From positions 1 through 64,000 of the forward strand of contig NZ_AEUW02000001.1 of the NCBI RefSeq assembly GCF_000187995.2: a DNA stretch of 64,000 bases, written 5' to 3'. Position numbers and translations under genes: made by a program. The DNA is from Streptococcus macacae NCTC 11558 (GTDB lineage: Bacteria > Bacillota > Bacilli > Lactobacillales > Streptococcaceae). This document shows positions 46,585 to 54,908 of this stretch, piece by piece (positions within the stretch are counted from its first letter, which is position 1; every line of letters begins with the position of its first letter). The notes under the pieces are model-generated. The model saw only the letters and a program-made list of their open reading frames with translations. It was not told the origin of the DNA and did not search any database.

Positions 46585-46602
46585 ATCTAAGAGGAGATTA
46601 TA

Positions 46603-47427
46603 ATGAAAAGCTATAAAAAATGGTTAGCTGCTTTTATCATTGTTGCAGCTGTCTTAGTCTGGTTTTTTTTCTTTTTATCAGGCAGATCAAGTTCACGGCA
46701 AACGATAGTGGTGGCAACAGATTCTGATACTGCTCCTTATACTTTTAAGAAAAAAGGAAAATTTGATGGCTATGATATTGCTCTTGTTAAGGCTATATTT
46801 AAAGATTCTAAAGATTATAAGGTCTCTTTTGAGACAGTTGCATTCTCATCTATTATGACAGGGATTGATTCGGGCCGTTTTCAAATGTCAGCTAATAACT
46901 TTAACTACAGCAAAGAGCGTGCTGAGAAGTATTTATTTTCCAACCCTATTTCTAAATCAAACTATGCTATTGCTAGTAAAGAAGGAAGATATAAGACTTT
47001 AGATGACCTATCCGGTAAATCTGTCGAAGTTTATACAGGTTCAAATTATGCAGCTGTGCTGGAAAATTGGAATAAGAGAAATCGAGATAAAAAGCCTATT
47101 GTGATTAAATATGTTGCTAATACGGTTACTTTGGCACAGCGCCTGCAGCATGTTGAGGACGGCAGAACTGATGCCTTGCTTTATGATGCTATTTCTTTAA
47201 AAACGGTCATTAAAGATCAAAATATAACATTAAAAGTTACCACTGTAAAAGGAAATATTGGCGATAAAAGAGACGGTTTAGAATATCTTTTATTGGCAAA
47301 TGATAAAACAGGAAAAGCTCTGCAAAAATATATCAATAGCCGTGTCAAAGAGCTTCGAAAAAACGGAACGCTGAAAAAATTAAGTCAACGTTATTTTGCT
47401 GGTGACTATGTGTCAACACTGGACTAA
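46603..47427 (+). CDS. tcyA: Cystine-type amino acid ABC transporter, substrate-binding protein
   Basis: This 274-residue solute-binding protein belongs to the polar amino-acid family: IVVATDSDTAPYTFKKKGKFDGYDIALVKAI, then FSSIMTGIDSGRFQMSANN, SGKSVEVYTGSNYA and a C-terminal KELRKNGTLKKLSQRYF. The N-terminus is a long uncleaved-looking hydrophobic helix (about 6-28) without a lipobox cysteine, so the protein appears anchored by a helix and not a lipid. Order and position match tcyABC of S. mutans, a cystine importer, as I recall. AGAGGAG lies upstream. Confidence 0.82.
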   Translation: MKSYKKWLAAFIIVAAVLVWFFFFLSGRSSSRQTIVVATDSDTAPYTFKKKGKFDGYDIALVKAIFKDSKDYKVSFETVAFSSIMTGIDSGRFQMSANNFNYSKERAEKYLFSNPISKSNYAIASKEGRYKTLDDLSGKSVEVYTGSNYAAVLENWNKRNRDKKPIVIKYVANTVTLAQRLQHVEDGRTDALLYDAISLKTVIKDQNITLKVTTVKGNIGDKRDGLEYLLLANDKTGKALQKYINSRVKELRKNGTLKKLSQRYFAGDYVSTLD

Positions 47428-47448
47428 TATTTTAGAAAAGAGAAGGTT

Positions 47449-48252
47449 ATGTTTCATTTCATTTTAGCAGCAAATTGGTACGATCAATTTGTCTCCATGC
47501 TGCCTAATGGCAGTCTATTTAGTTGGCGAGCTGTATTTGATGCGATACCGTCTATTTTGGGAAAGATGCCAATGACGCTCTTTTTGACATTTGCAGGTTC
47601 CTGTTTTGGCTTGCTTTTGGCGCTTCTTTTTGCGGTTGTCAAGATTAATCGTGTCAGAATTTTGTACCCTATTCAAGCGTTTTTTGTATCTTTCTTACGC
47701 GGAACGCCTATTTTAGTACAGCTCATGCTGACTTACTACGGAATTCCTTTGCTTTTAAAGGCACTCAATCAAAAGATGGGAACAGATTTTAATATTAATG
47801 ATATTCCGGCTTCTGTCTTTGCTATTACCGCTTTTGCTTTTAATGAAGCAGCTTATACTAGTGAGACGCTTCGTGCAGCTATTCAGTCAGTCAATCCTGG
47901 GGAGATTGAAGCAGCTAAAAGTTTAGGAATGACAACGGCTCAGGTTTATCGTCGTGTCATCATTCCTAATGCAGCAGTAGTTGCAACACCGACCTTAATC
48001 AATACTTTGATTGGTTTAACCAAGGGAACGTCGCTTGCTTTTAGTGCTGGTATCGTTGAAATGTTTGCACAGGCTCAGATTCTTGGCGGTGCTGATTACC
48101 GCTATTTTGAACGATTTGTATCAGTTGCCCTGATTTACTGGGGAGTCAGTGTGATTTTTGAACAAATTGGCCGTCTTATTGAAAAAAGAATGGAAATTAA
48201 TTCTCCTAGCAATATTACCAAAGACCAGGCTGTGGAAGGAGGTGTCAGATAA
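47449..48252 (+). CDS. tcyB: Cystine-type amino acid ABC transporter, permease
   Basis: This is a 267-residue HisM/GlnP-type permease. Membrane segments start near residue 40 (MPMTLFLTFAGSCFGLLLALLF). FLRGTPILVQLMLTYYG is the family signature, and the ATPase-coupling loop EIEAAKSLGMTTAQVYRRVIIPNA is clear. The protein ends in a hydrophilic tail. Its last base is shared with the start of the ATPase gene (TAATG). Confidence 0.9.
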   Translation: MFHFILAANWYDQFVSMLPNGSLFSWRAVFDAIPSILGKMPMTLFLTFAGSCFGLLLALLFAVVKINRVRILYPIQAFFVSFLRGTPILVQLMLTYYGIPLLLKALNQKMGTDFNINDIPASVFAITAFAFNEAAYTSETLRAAIQSVNPGEIEAAKSLGMTTAQVYRRVIIPNAAVVATPTLINTLIGLTKGTSLAFSAGIVEMFAQAQILGGADYRYFERFVSVALIYWGVSVIFEQIGRLIEKRMEINSPSNITKDQAVEGGVR

Positions 48253-48995
48253 TGTTTCGCATTGCAAATTTGAGTAAAGAGTTCGCGGGACAAAAGGTTT
48301 TGGACAATCTTAATCTTAATATTGAAAAAGCTGAAGTTGTCGCTTTAGTCGGTGCTTCTGGAGCAGGTAAATCAACTTTCTTGCGCAGTTTAAATTACTT
48401 AGAGCAGCCCGATTCTGGCAGCATTGAGATTGATCAATTTAAAGTTGATTTTAATACTATTAGCCAAGAAGAAATTTTGGCCTTACGCCGCAAGCTAGCC
48501 ATGGTTTTTCAGCAGTTTAATCTTTTTGAACGTCGGACAGCCTTAGAAAATGTCAAAGAGGGGCTTAAAATTGTCAAGAAATTACCTGATGAGGAAGCTA
48601 CAAAAATCGCTAAAGAAGAACTCGCTAAGGTTGGTTTATCAGACCGTGAAAATCATTATCCTAGACATCTATCAGGCGGACAAAAACAGCGGGTTGCTTT
48701 GGCAAGGGCTTTGGCAATGAAACCAGATGTTCTATTATTGGATGAACCAACTTCAGCACTTGACCCAGAATTGGTGGGTGAGGTAGAGCGCTCTATTGCC
48801 AATGCGGCTAAATCCGGTCAAACGATGATTTTAGTCAGTCATGATATGAACTTTGTAGGCCAAGTAGCAGATAAGGTACTTTTTTTGGAAAAAGGGCAGA
48901 TTTTAGAAGAAGGTTCTCCTAAACAAATCTTTAACCATCCTAAAAAAGAACGAACGAAAGAATTTTTTGCCAGTTACAAAAGAACCTTTATTTGA
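48252..48995 (+). CDS. tcyC: Cystine-type amino acid ABC transporter, ATP-binding protein
   Basis: This 247-residue ATPase has Walker A GASGAGKST, signature LSGGQKQRVALARAL, Walker B VLLLDEPTSALDP and H-loop LVSHDM. It belongs to the GlnQ/HisP/TcyC group. It is the last gene of the three-gene operon. The following 370 bases contain a dispersed repeat and no gene. Confidence 0.92.
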   Translation: MFRIANLSKEFAGQKVLDNLNLNIEKAEVVALVGASGAGKSTFLRSLNYLEQPDSGSIEIDQFKVDFNTISQEEILALRRKLAMVFQQFNLFERRTALENVKEGLKIVKKLPDEEATKIAKEELAKVGLSDRENHYPRHLSGGQKQRVALARALAMKPDVLLLDEPTSALDPELVGEVERSIANAAKSGQTMILVSHDMNFVGQVADKVLFLEKGQILEEGSPKQIFNHPKKERTKEFFASYKRTFI

Positions 48996-49177
48996 TATAA
49001 TTAATAAGTAAGCCTAAAAGTTAAAGCTAGTAGAGCTAGATGGACCTGAATAGATACAAGAAAAAGAGATAGGCTGTTTGCTGCTTCGGAATATTTGAGA
49101 CATTAAGCTCAAATCCTAGATATGGAATTCCAAAGGAAGTTGCTGCCGTTCGTATCACCCAAGGAAAGTCTTAAAAG

Positions 49178-49303
49178 AAGACTTTAGCTTCAATCTGAAA
49201 CAGTACAGAGGGAAATTCTAGGTTGACTAAAGTCAACAGAAATTTTTCCAACCCTTACGTCTTACAAATAGCTTAGAAAAATTAAACGAGGCCAAGGATT
49301 TTT
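49178..49303 (+). repeat. Dispersed repeat, left copy of an inverted pair around DUF4059-trxB
   Basis: GAAGACTTTAGCTTCAATCT, GAAACAGTACAGAGG and ATTAAACGAGGCCAAGGATT match the reverse complement of 50625-50721 at most positions. The left copy has an extra internal segment holding TTGACTAAAGTCAA. A partial third copy lies at 19562. The surrounding gap 48996-49394 holds no gene. A short open stretch coding ITLFSVGACAAIMAVCPSL just before DUF4059 resembles a piece of a membrane protein. Confidence 0.72.
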
Positions 49304-49394
49304 ATACGTAATCTTCACGATTACACTCTTTTCTGTGGGTGCGTGCGCAGCAATCATGGCTGTCTGTCCCAGTCTCTCATTGATGGTGATGATA

Positions 49395-49619
49395 ATGTTA
49401 GTGGAAATTTTTAATTTTTATATACAAGGTTTGCTGTTATCCAGTTTAACGGTTGTATTTGTCAGCTCAGGATGGATTCTTTATCGAGCTATACGTAAAA
49501 AGGATAAAACATCTAAAGATCGGCTGACGATTTTATATGAAGCTTTATTAATGAACCTTGTTACCATTCCTATCTTATCTTTTGCCTTTATGGCTATTAT
49601 CCTAATAGTCAAAGCATAA
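49395..49619 (+). CDS. DUF4059 family small membrane protein
   Basis: This 74-residue protein has two membrane helices (about 6-28 and 48-72) separated by a basic loop (YRAIRKKDKTSKDR). It matches the streptococcal DUF4059 family, which sits before trxB in S. mutans as I recall. The ATG at 49395 is chosen because the family begins there; upstream in-frame GTG and ATG codons would add a hydrophobic extension. The ribosome site GATGGTGAT is weak. Function is unknown. Confidence 0.78.
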   Translation: MLVEIFNFYIQGLLLSSLTVVFVSSGWILYRAIRKKDKTSKDRLTILYEALLMNLVTIPILSFAFMAIILIVKA

Positions 49620-49689
49620 GATTAGCAAATTTTCCAAAAATCTTTTAAAATAAAAATGGATATAGATATTGAAAGAGGAGAATAAAGCA

Positions 49690-50604
49690 ATGTATGATAT
49701 TATCATTATTGGTTCTGGACCAGCTGGGATGACTGCAGCTCTCTATGCTGCTAGAGGCAATTTAAAAGTTGCTGTCTTAGAACAAGGCGCCCCAGGCGGA
49801 CAAATGAATAACACATCAGATATAGAAAATTATCCAGGCTATGAATTGATTTCAGGGCCTGAACTTTCAATGAAGATGTATGAGCCCTTGGAAAAATTTG
49901 GTGTTGAAAATCTTTACGGCATTGTAACAGCTGTGGAAGATCACGGCTCTGTCAAAAAAGTGATCACAGATGATGACATTTATGAGTCCAAAACGGTTAT
50001 TGTGGCAACAGGAGCCAAGCACCGTCTGCTTACAGTTGCTGGAGAAGATACCTATACTAGCCGTGGTGTTTCTTATTGTGCAGTTTGTGACGGTGCTTTT
50101 TTCCGTGGCCAAGATCTGCTTGTTGTAGGCGGGGGAGATTCGGCTGTTGAGGAAGCCTTATTTTTAACCAGATTTGCCAATAAAGTAACGATCATCCATC
50201 GCCGTGATGAACTGCGGGCTCAAAAATTACTTCAGGAACGCGCCTTTGCTAATGACAAGATCGAATTTATTTGGGATTCAGTTGTTAAAGAAATTAAGGG
50301 AAATGACACAAAAGTAACAAGCGTTTCTATTGAAAATGTTAAAACAGGCCAAGTTAGCACTCAGCCTTTTGGAGGTATTTTTATCTATGTTGGACTAGAT
50401 CCTGTTTCTGCTATGGTGGCAGATCTAGGCATTACAGATGCAGAAGGCTGGATTCCAACAGATGAAAAGATGCAAACGCAAAAGGCCGGCATATTTGCTA
50501 TTGGTGACGTAAGGCAAAAAGACCTTCGTCAAATTACAACAGCTGTTGGTGATGGTGCTGTTGCAGCCCAGGCGGCTTATCACTATATTGTTAATAATTT
50601 TTGA
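49690..50604 (+). CDS. trxB: Thioredoxin-disulfide reductase
   Basis: TrxB uses NADPH and FAD to reduce thioredoxin. The 304 residues from the chosen ATG have the FAD motif IIIGSGPAGMTAALYAAR, the redox pair CAVCDGAFF, the NADPH motif VVGGGDSAVEEALFL and the C-terminal FAIGDVRQKDLRQITTAVGDG. GAGGAG is seven to eight bases upstream; a TTG at 49669 is less likely. It follows DUF4059. Confidence 0.96.
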   Translation: MYDIIIIGSGPAGMTAALYAARGNLKVAVLEQGAPGGQMNNTSDIENYPGYELISGPELSMKMYEPLEKFGVENLYGIVTAVEDHGSVKKVITDDDIYESKTVIVATGAKHRLLTVAGEDTYTSRGVSYCAVCDGAFFRGQDLLVVGGGDSAVEEALFLTRFANKVTIIHRRDELRAQKLLQERAFANDKIEFIWDSVVKEIKGNDTKVTSVSIENVKTGQVSTQPFGGIFIYVGLDPVSAMVADLGITDAEGWIPTDEKMQTQKAGIFAIGDVRQKDLRQITTAVGDGAVAAQAAYHYIVNNF

Positions 50605-50612
50605 AAGTTAAA

Positions 50613-50651
50613 GGGAGGCTGGGACAAAAGTCCTTAGCCTCGTTTAATTTT
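50613..50651 (+). terminator. Terminator after trxB, at the end of a dispersed repeat
   Basis: GAGGCT-GGGAC-AAAA-GTCC-TTAGCCTC forms a strong stem followed by GTTTAATTTTTTT. Its 3' side is the end of the inverted repeat copy at 50625-50721. Confidence 0.78.
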
Positions 50652-50721
50652 TTTGAGCTTTGCAAGACATATAGGTTGAGAGAATTTCTGCTGCACTGTT
50701 TCAGATTGAAGCTAAAGTCTT
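50625..50721 (-). repeat. Dispersed repeat, right copy of the inverted pair
   Basis: Read on the minus strand: AAGACTTTAGCTTCAATCTG, AAACAGTGCAGCAG, GTCTTGCAAAGCTC and AAAATTAAACGAGGCTAAGG, matching the left copy at 49178. The two copies lie in opposite orientation about 1.4 kb apart. Confidence 0.72.
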
Positions 50722-51041
50722 GTTTGAGGTCAGCAACTAGAAACTGGGACTTGCTGAAAATCGAAGACTTGGTCTGACCGATTTTTGTCTCACTCCTTCA
50801 TTTATTTTGTGAGCTGGCTTTATATATCCTTGTGACTAGCTGGCAGATTTTTATAAGGATGACGATGGCTCCTATTTTTAGATAACTGGCTGTCTGAACG
50901 GGAAACATTTGCTCAAGTTGCAGAAAGGCAGTGAAGCGTTAAATGCAGGAAATCATGACTTTTGCTTTCTTCCCTTTTGTATAAATTTGAGGGTAAAAAA
51001 TTGTGGTATAATGATAGCAATGAAACTAAAGGAGAAGCATA
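50722..51041. other. Intergenic region before pncB
   Basis: No gene is seen. GAAAATCGAAGACTTGG and CTGACCGATTTTTGTC form an imperfect inverted repeat near 50756-50791. A TATAAT-type box in GTGGTATAATGATAGC (about 51003-51018) and the ribosome site AAAGGAG at the end serve pncB. Confidence 0.5.
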
Positions 51042-52502
51042 ATGTATTCTGATGACAGTTTAACCTTACATACAGATTTGTATCAGATTAATATGATGCA
51101 GGTTTATTTTGATCAAGGTATCCATAATAAAAAAGCTGTTTTTGAAATTTATTTTAGGGAAGAACCCTTTAAAAACGGCTATGCTGTTTTTGCAGGGTTG
51201 GAGCGGATTGTTCGTTATTTAGAAGATTTAACTTTTTCAAAAACAGATCTAGCTTATCTGCGAAGTTTAGGCTATCCCGAAACCTTTTTAAATTATCTTG
51301 GTGAGTTAAAGTTAGAATTAACTATTCGCTCGGCTAAAGAAGGGGACTTAGTTTTTGCCAATGAACCTATTATGCAAGTAGAAGGTCCCTTAGGACAGTG
51401 TCAGTTAGTGGAAACGGCTCTTTTGAATATTGTTAATTTTCAAACGCTGATTGCAACAAAGGCTGCTAGAATCAGATCTGTTATTGAAGAAGAACCTCTT
51501 TTAGAATTTGGAACGCGCCGTGCTCAGGAAATGGATGCTGCTATTTGGGGGACGCGAGCAGCAGTTATTGGTGGTGCTGATGCCACAAGTAATGTACGCG
51601 CTGGTAAAATATTTAATATCTCGGTCTCTGGAACTCATGCCCATTCTCTTGTTCAAACTTATGGAAATGATTATGCTGCCTTTAAAGCTTATGCAGCAAC
51701 TCATAAAGACTGTGTTTTTCTCGTTGATACTTATGACACTTTGCGTTTAGGAGTGCCTGCTGCTATTCGTGTGGCTAAAGAGCTAGGAGATAAAATCAAT
51801 TTTCTAGGCGTTCGTATTGATTCAGGAGACATGGCTTACCTTTCTAAAAAAGTTAGAAAACAGCTTGATGAAGCTGGTTTCTCAGATGCTAAGATCTATG
51901 CCTCCAATGATCTAGATGAAAATACTATTTTGAATTTAAAAATGCAAAAGGCTAAGATTGACGTTTGGGGTGTAGGAACCAAATTGATCACAGCTTATGA
52001 TCAGCCGGCTTTAGGTGCTGTTTATAAGATTGTCTCTATTGAAAACGATCAAGGGATTATGCAGGATACTATTAAATTATCCAATAATGCCGAAAAAGTT
52101 TCGACACCTGGAAAAAAACAGGTTTGGCGGATTACCAGCCGTGCAAAAGGCAAGTCAGAAGGGGATTATATCACTTTTACTGATATAGATGTCAATCAAT
52201 TAGATGAAATTCACATGTTCCATCCGACTTATACTTATATCAACAAAGATGTCAGAAATTTTGATGCTGTGCCGCTTCTTGTTCCTATCTTTGAAAAGGG
52301 ACAATTAGTTTATCAGCTACCTAATCTCAAAGAGATTAAAGACTATGCACGTAAAGAATTTGATAAATTATGGGATGAATACAAACGTCTTCTCAATCCT
52401 CAGTCTTATCCAGTTGATTTGGCCAAGGACGTTTGGGATAATAAGATGAATCTGATTGACCGTATTCGCAAGGAAGCCTACCAAAAAGGAGAAGTGAAAT
52501 GA
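51042..52502 (+). CDS. pncB: Nicotinate phosphoribosyltransferase
   Basis: PncB joins nicotinate to PRPP, the first step of NAD salvage. The 486 residues are of the long bacterial type. [15 protein letters not shown] near the N-terminus, [14 protein letters not shown], the [11 protein letters not shown] segment and [12 protein letters not shown] are conserved active-site parts. AAAGGAGAAG precedes the ATG. It overlaps nadE by four bases (ATGA), forming an NAD operon. Confidence 0.97.
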   Translation: MYSDDSLTLHTDLYQINMMQVYFDQGIHNKKAVFEIYFREEPFKNGYAVFAGLERIVRYLEDLTFSKTDLAYLRSLGYPETFLNYLGELKLELTIRSAKEGDLVFANEPIMQVEGPLGQCQLVETALLNIVNFQTLIATKAARIRSVIEEEPLLEFGTRRAQEMDAAIWGTRAAVIGGADATSNVRAGKIFNISVSGTHAHSLVQTYGNDYAAFKAYAATHKDCVFLVDTYDTLRLGVPAAIRVAKELGDKINFLGVRIDSGDMAYLSKKVRKQLDEAGFSDAKIYASNDLDENTILNLKMQKAKIDVWGVGTKLITAYDQPALGAVYKIVSIENDQGIMQDTIKLSNNAEKVSTPGKKQVWRITSRAKGKSEGDYITFTDIDVNQLDEIHMFHPTYTYINKDVRNFDAVPLLVPIFEKGQLVYQLPNLKEIKDYARKEFDKLWDEYKRLLNPQSYPVDLAKDVWDNKMNLIDRIRKEAYQKGEVK

Positions 52503-53323
52503 GTTTGCAAGAGGAAATCATTAGCCAATTAGGGGTTAAACCAAAGATTAATCCAAAAGAGGAAATTCAAAAATCTGTTGACTTTTTAAAAACTTATCTG
52601 AAAAAGCATGACTTTATGAAAACCTATGTCCTAGGAATTTCGGGAGGACAGGACTCTAGTTTAGCAGGACGTTTAGCACAGATAGCGATTGAAGAGCTCC
52701 GTCAAGAAACAGGTGATTTAGATTATCAGTTTATTGCGATTCGGCTGCCATATGGAGTACAAACTGACGAAGCAGATGCACAACGTGCGCTGGATTTTAT
52801 TAAACCAGATATCAGCTTTGCTGTTAATATCAAATCAGCCGTTGACAGTGAAGTTGCTGCTTTAGCCAAAGCCGGTGTGAAGGTTTCTGATTTTAACAAG
52901 GGTAATATCAAGGCTCGCCAGCGTATGATTACACAGTATGCTGTTGCTGGGGAAAATAGCGGAGCAGTTATCGGAACCGACCATGCTGCTGAAAATATAA
53001 CAGGCTTCTTTACGAAGTTTGGTGACGGGGGAGCTGATATCTTACCCCTCTATCGGCTGAATAAACGGCAAGGAAAACAGCTTTTAGTGGAATTAGGAGC
53101 AGATAAAGAAATTTATGAAAAAGTACCAACAGCTGACCTTGAAGAAGATAAACCAGGGATTTCCGATGAAGCAGCACTTGGCGTGACTTATCATGATATT
53201 GATGATTATTTAGAAGGGAAACAGATTTCCTCAGAAGCTCAGAGAAAAATTGAAAGCTGGTGGAAAAAGACAGAACATAAACGCCACCTGCCAATTTCTA
53301 TTTTTGATAATTTTTGGAAATAG
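52499..53323 (+). CDS. nadE: Ammonia-dependent NAD+ synthetase
   Basis: NadE amidates deamido-NAD to NAD. The 274 residues are the ammonia-dependent type without a glutaminase domain. The PP-loop is [29 protein letters not shown] and [22 protein letters not shown] are typical. It overlaps pncB (ATGA) and is followed by pepC after 36 bases with its own TATAAT-like box (GGTATAATT) and ribosome site. Confidence 0.97.
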   Translation: MSLQEEIISQLGVKPKINPKEEIQKSVDFLKTYLKKHDFMKTYVLGISGGQDSSLAGRLAQIAIEELRQETGDLDYQFIAIRLPYGVQTDEADAQRALDFIKPDISFAVNIKSAVDSEVAALAKAGVKVSDFNKGNIKARQRMITQYAVAGENSGAVIGTDHAAENITGFFTKFGDGGADILPLYRLNKRQGKQLLVELGADKEIYEKVPTADLEEDKPGISDEAALGVTYHDIDDYLEGKQISSEAQRKIESWWKKTEHKRHLPISIFDNFWK

Positions 53324-53359
53324 TTGGTATAATTGAAAAAATAAAATAGCAGGAGAAAA

Positions 53360-54700
53360 ATGATGACAGGTGAAATAAATCAAGATTTTACAGATAAGCT
53401 ATATGCTGAATTTGAAGCCAGTACAAAATTTAGGGCTGTTGAAAATGCTGTTACTCACAATGGTCTTTTGAAATCTCTAGAAAGCCGGCAGAAATCAGCT
53501 GCTAATAATTTTGCTTTTTCGATTGATTTAACCAAGGATAAAGTATCTAATCAAAAGGCTTCAGGACGCTGTTGGATGTTTGCAGCCTTAAATACCTTTC
53601 GCCATAAGTTAATCAGTGATTTTAAATTAGAAGAATTTGAACTATCCCAAGCTCATACTTTCTTTTGGGATAAATATGAAAAATCCAATTGGTTTTTGGA
53701 GCAAATAATAGCAACTGCTGATCAAGAGTTAACAAGCCGCAAAGTACAGTTCTTGTTAGATACGCCTCAGCAAGATGGCGGACAGTGGGATATGGTTGTT
53801 TCTCTTTTTGAGAAGTATGGTGTTGTTCCCAAATCAGTCTATCCAGAATCTGTTTCCTCCAGCAACAGTCGCGAATTGAATCAGTATTTAAATAAATTAC
53901 TGCGCCAAGATGCTCAGATTCTTAGAGACAGTATGGCACAAAAGGAATCAGATGAAGCTATCAAACTTAAAAAAGAAGAATTGCTACAGGAAATTTTCAA
54001 CTTTCTAGCGGTAAATCTGGGGTTGCCGCCGCGGCAGTTTGATTTTGCTTATAGGGATAAAGAAAATAATTATCGAGCAGAAAGAAACATTACCCCTCAA
54101 GATTTTTATGAAAAATATGTTGGCCTTAAGCTATCAGATTATGTTTCTATTATCAATGCTCCAACTTCAGATAAACCTTACGGTCAATCTTATACTGTTG
54201 AATTGCTCGGCAATGTTGTTGGAAGCCCTGCTGTGCGCTATCTTAATGTAGATATAAAACGGTTTAAAGAACTGGCCCTTTCTCAGCTGAAGGCAGGTGA
54301 AACAGTTTGGTTTGGCTCAGATGTTGGTCAGTCAAGTAATCGCCAAACAGGCGTTATGGCAACTGGTCTTTATGATTTTAAGTCGGGTGTCGATATTACT
54401 TTTTCACAAGATAAGGCAGGACGCTTAGATTATGGTGAAAGCCTGATGACCCATGCCATGGTTCTAGCAGGAGTAGATCTAGATGATAAGGGGCAGCCAA
54501 TTCAATGGAAAGTGGAAAATTCATGGGGTGAAAAAGTTGGAAGTAAGGGTTATTTTGTAGCTTCTGACAGTTGGATGGATGAATATAGCTATCAAATTGT
54601 TGTTCGTAAAGATCTGCTCACTCCTAAAGAGCGCGCAGCATATGAAGCTGAACCAAACGTATTGTCCCCTTGGGATCCTATGGGAGCTTTAGCTGACTAA
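53360..54700 (+). CDS. pepC: Aminopeptidase C
   Basis: PepC is a cytoplasmic papain-family (bleomycin hydrolase-like) aminopeptidase used in peptide nutrition. The 446 residues include the catalytic Cys in ASGRCWMFAALN, His in LMTHAMVLAGVD and Asn in WKVENSWGEKVG. The C-terminal residues that gate the active site end in PMGALAD. The start is one of two adjacent ATGs after AGGAGAAAA. It is probably monocistronic, with a terminator beyond. Confidence 0.96.
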   Translation: MMTGEINQDFTDKLYAEFEASTKFRAVENAVTHNGLLKSLESRQKSAANNFAFSIDLTKDKVSNQKASGRCWMFAALNTFRHKLISDFKLEEFELSQAHTFFWDKYEKSNWFLEQIIATADQELTSRKVQFLLDTPQQDGGQWDMVVSLFEKYGVVPKSVYPESVSSSNSRELNQYLNKLLRQDAQILRDSMAQKESDEAIKLKKEELLQEIFNFLAVNLGLPPRQFDFAYRDKENNYRAERNITPQDFYEKYVGLKLSDYVSIINAPTSDKPYGQSYTVELLGNVVGSPAVRYLNVDIKRFKELALSQLKAGETVWFGSDVGQSSNRQTGVMATGLYDFKSGVDITFSQDKAGRLDYGESLMTHAMVLAGVDLDDKGQPIQWKVENSWGEKVGSKGYFVASDSWMDEYSYQIVVRKDLLTPKERAAYEAEPNVLSPWDPMGALAD

Positions 54701-54810
54701 AACAGAATTTGAAGCAGCACTATATTTGATTTGGGACTGTATTTCGGCAGCAAGTATGGTATAGCTTTAAGCATGAAAATAAAGAGTACAGCTAATACAA
54801 ATAAGGAAAG

Positions 54811-54844
54811 AAGCTTGGGATTATGTTATCCCAAGCTTCTTTTA
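54811..54844. terminator. Terminator after pepC
   Basis: AAGCTTGGGAT / ATCCCAAGCTT with a six-base loop, then CTTTTA. It lies in the convergent gap between pepC and pbp1a. Confidence 0.8.
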
Positions 54845-54871
54845 TGTAAAAACGGCAATTCAAGCAAATAG

Positions 54872-54900
54872 AAAAAGTTGGGATTGTTTGTTTCCCAACC
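54872..54900 (-). terminator. Terminator after pbp1a
   Basis: On the minus strand GGTTGGGA pairs with TCCCAAC, followed by TTTTTC. It carries the same TTGGGA core as the neighbouring terminators. Confidence 0.75.
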
Positions 54901-54908
54901 TTCTCTTT

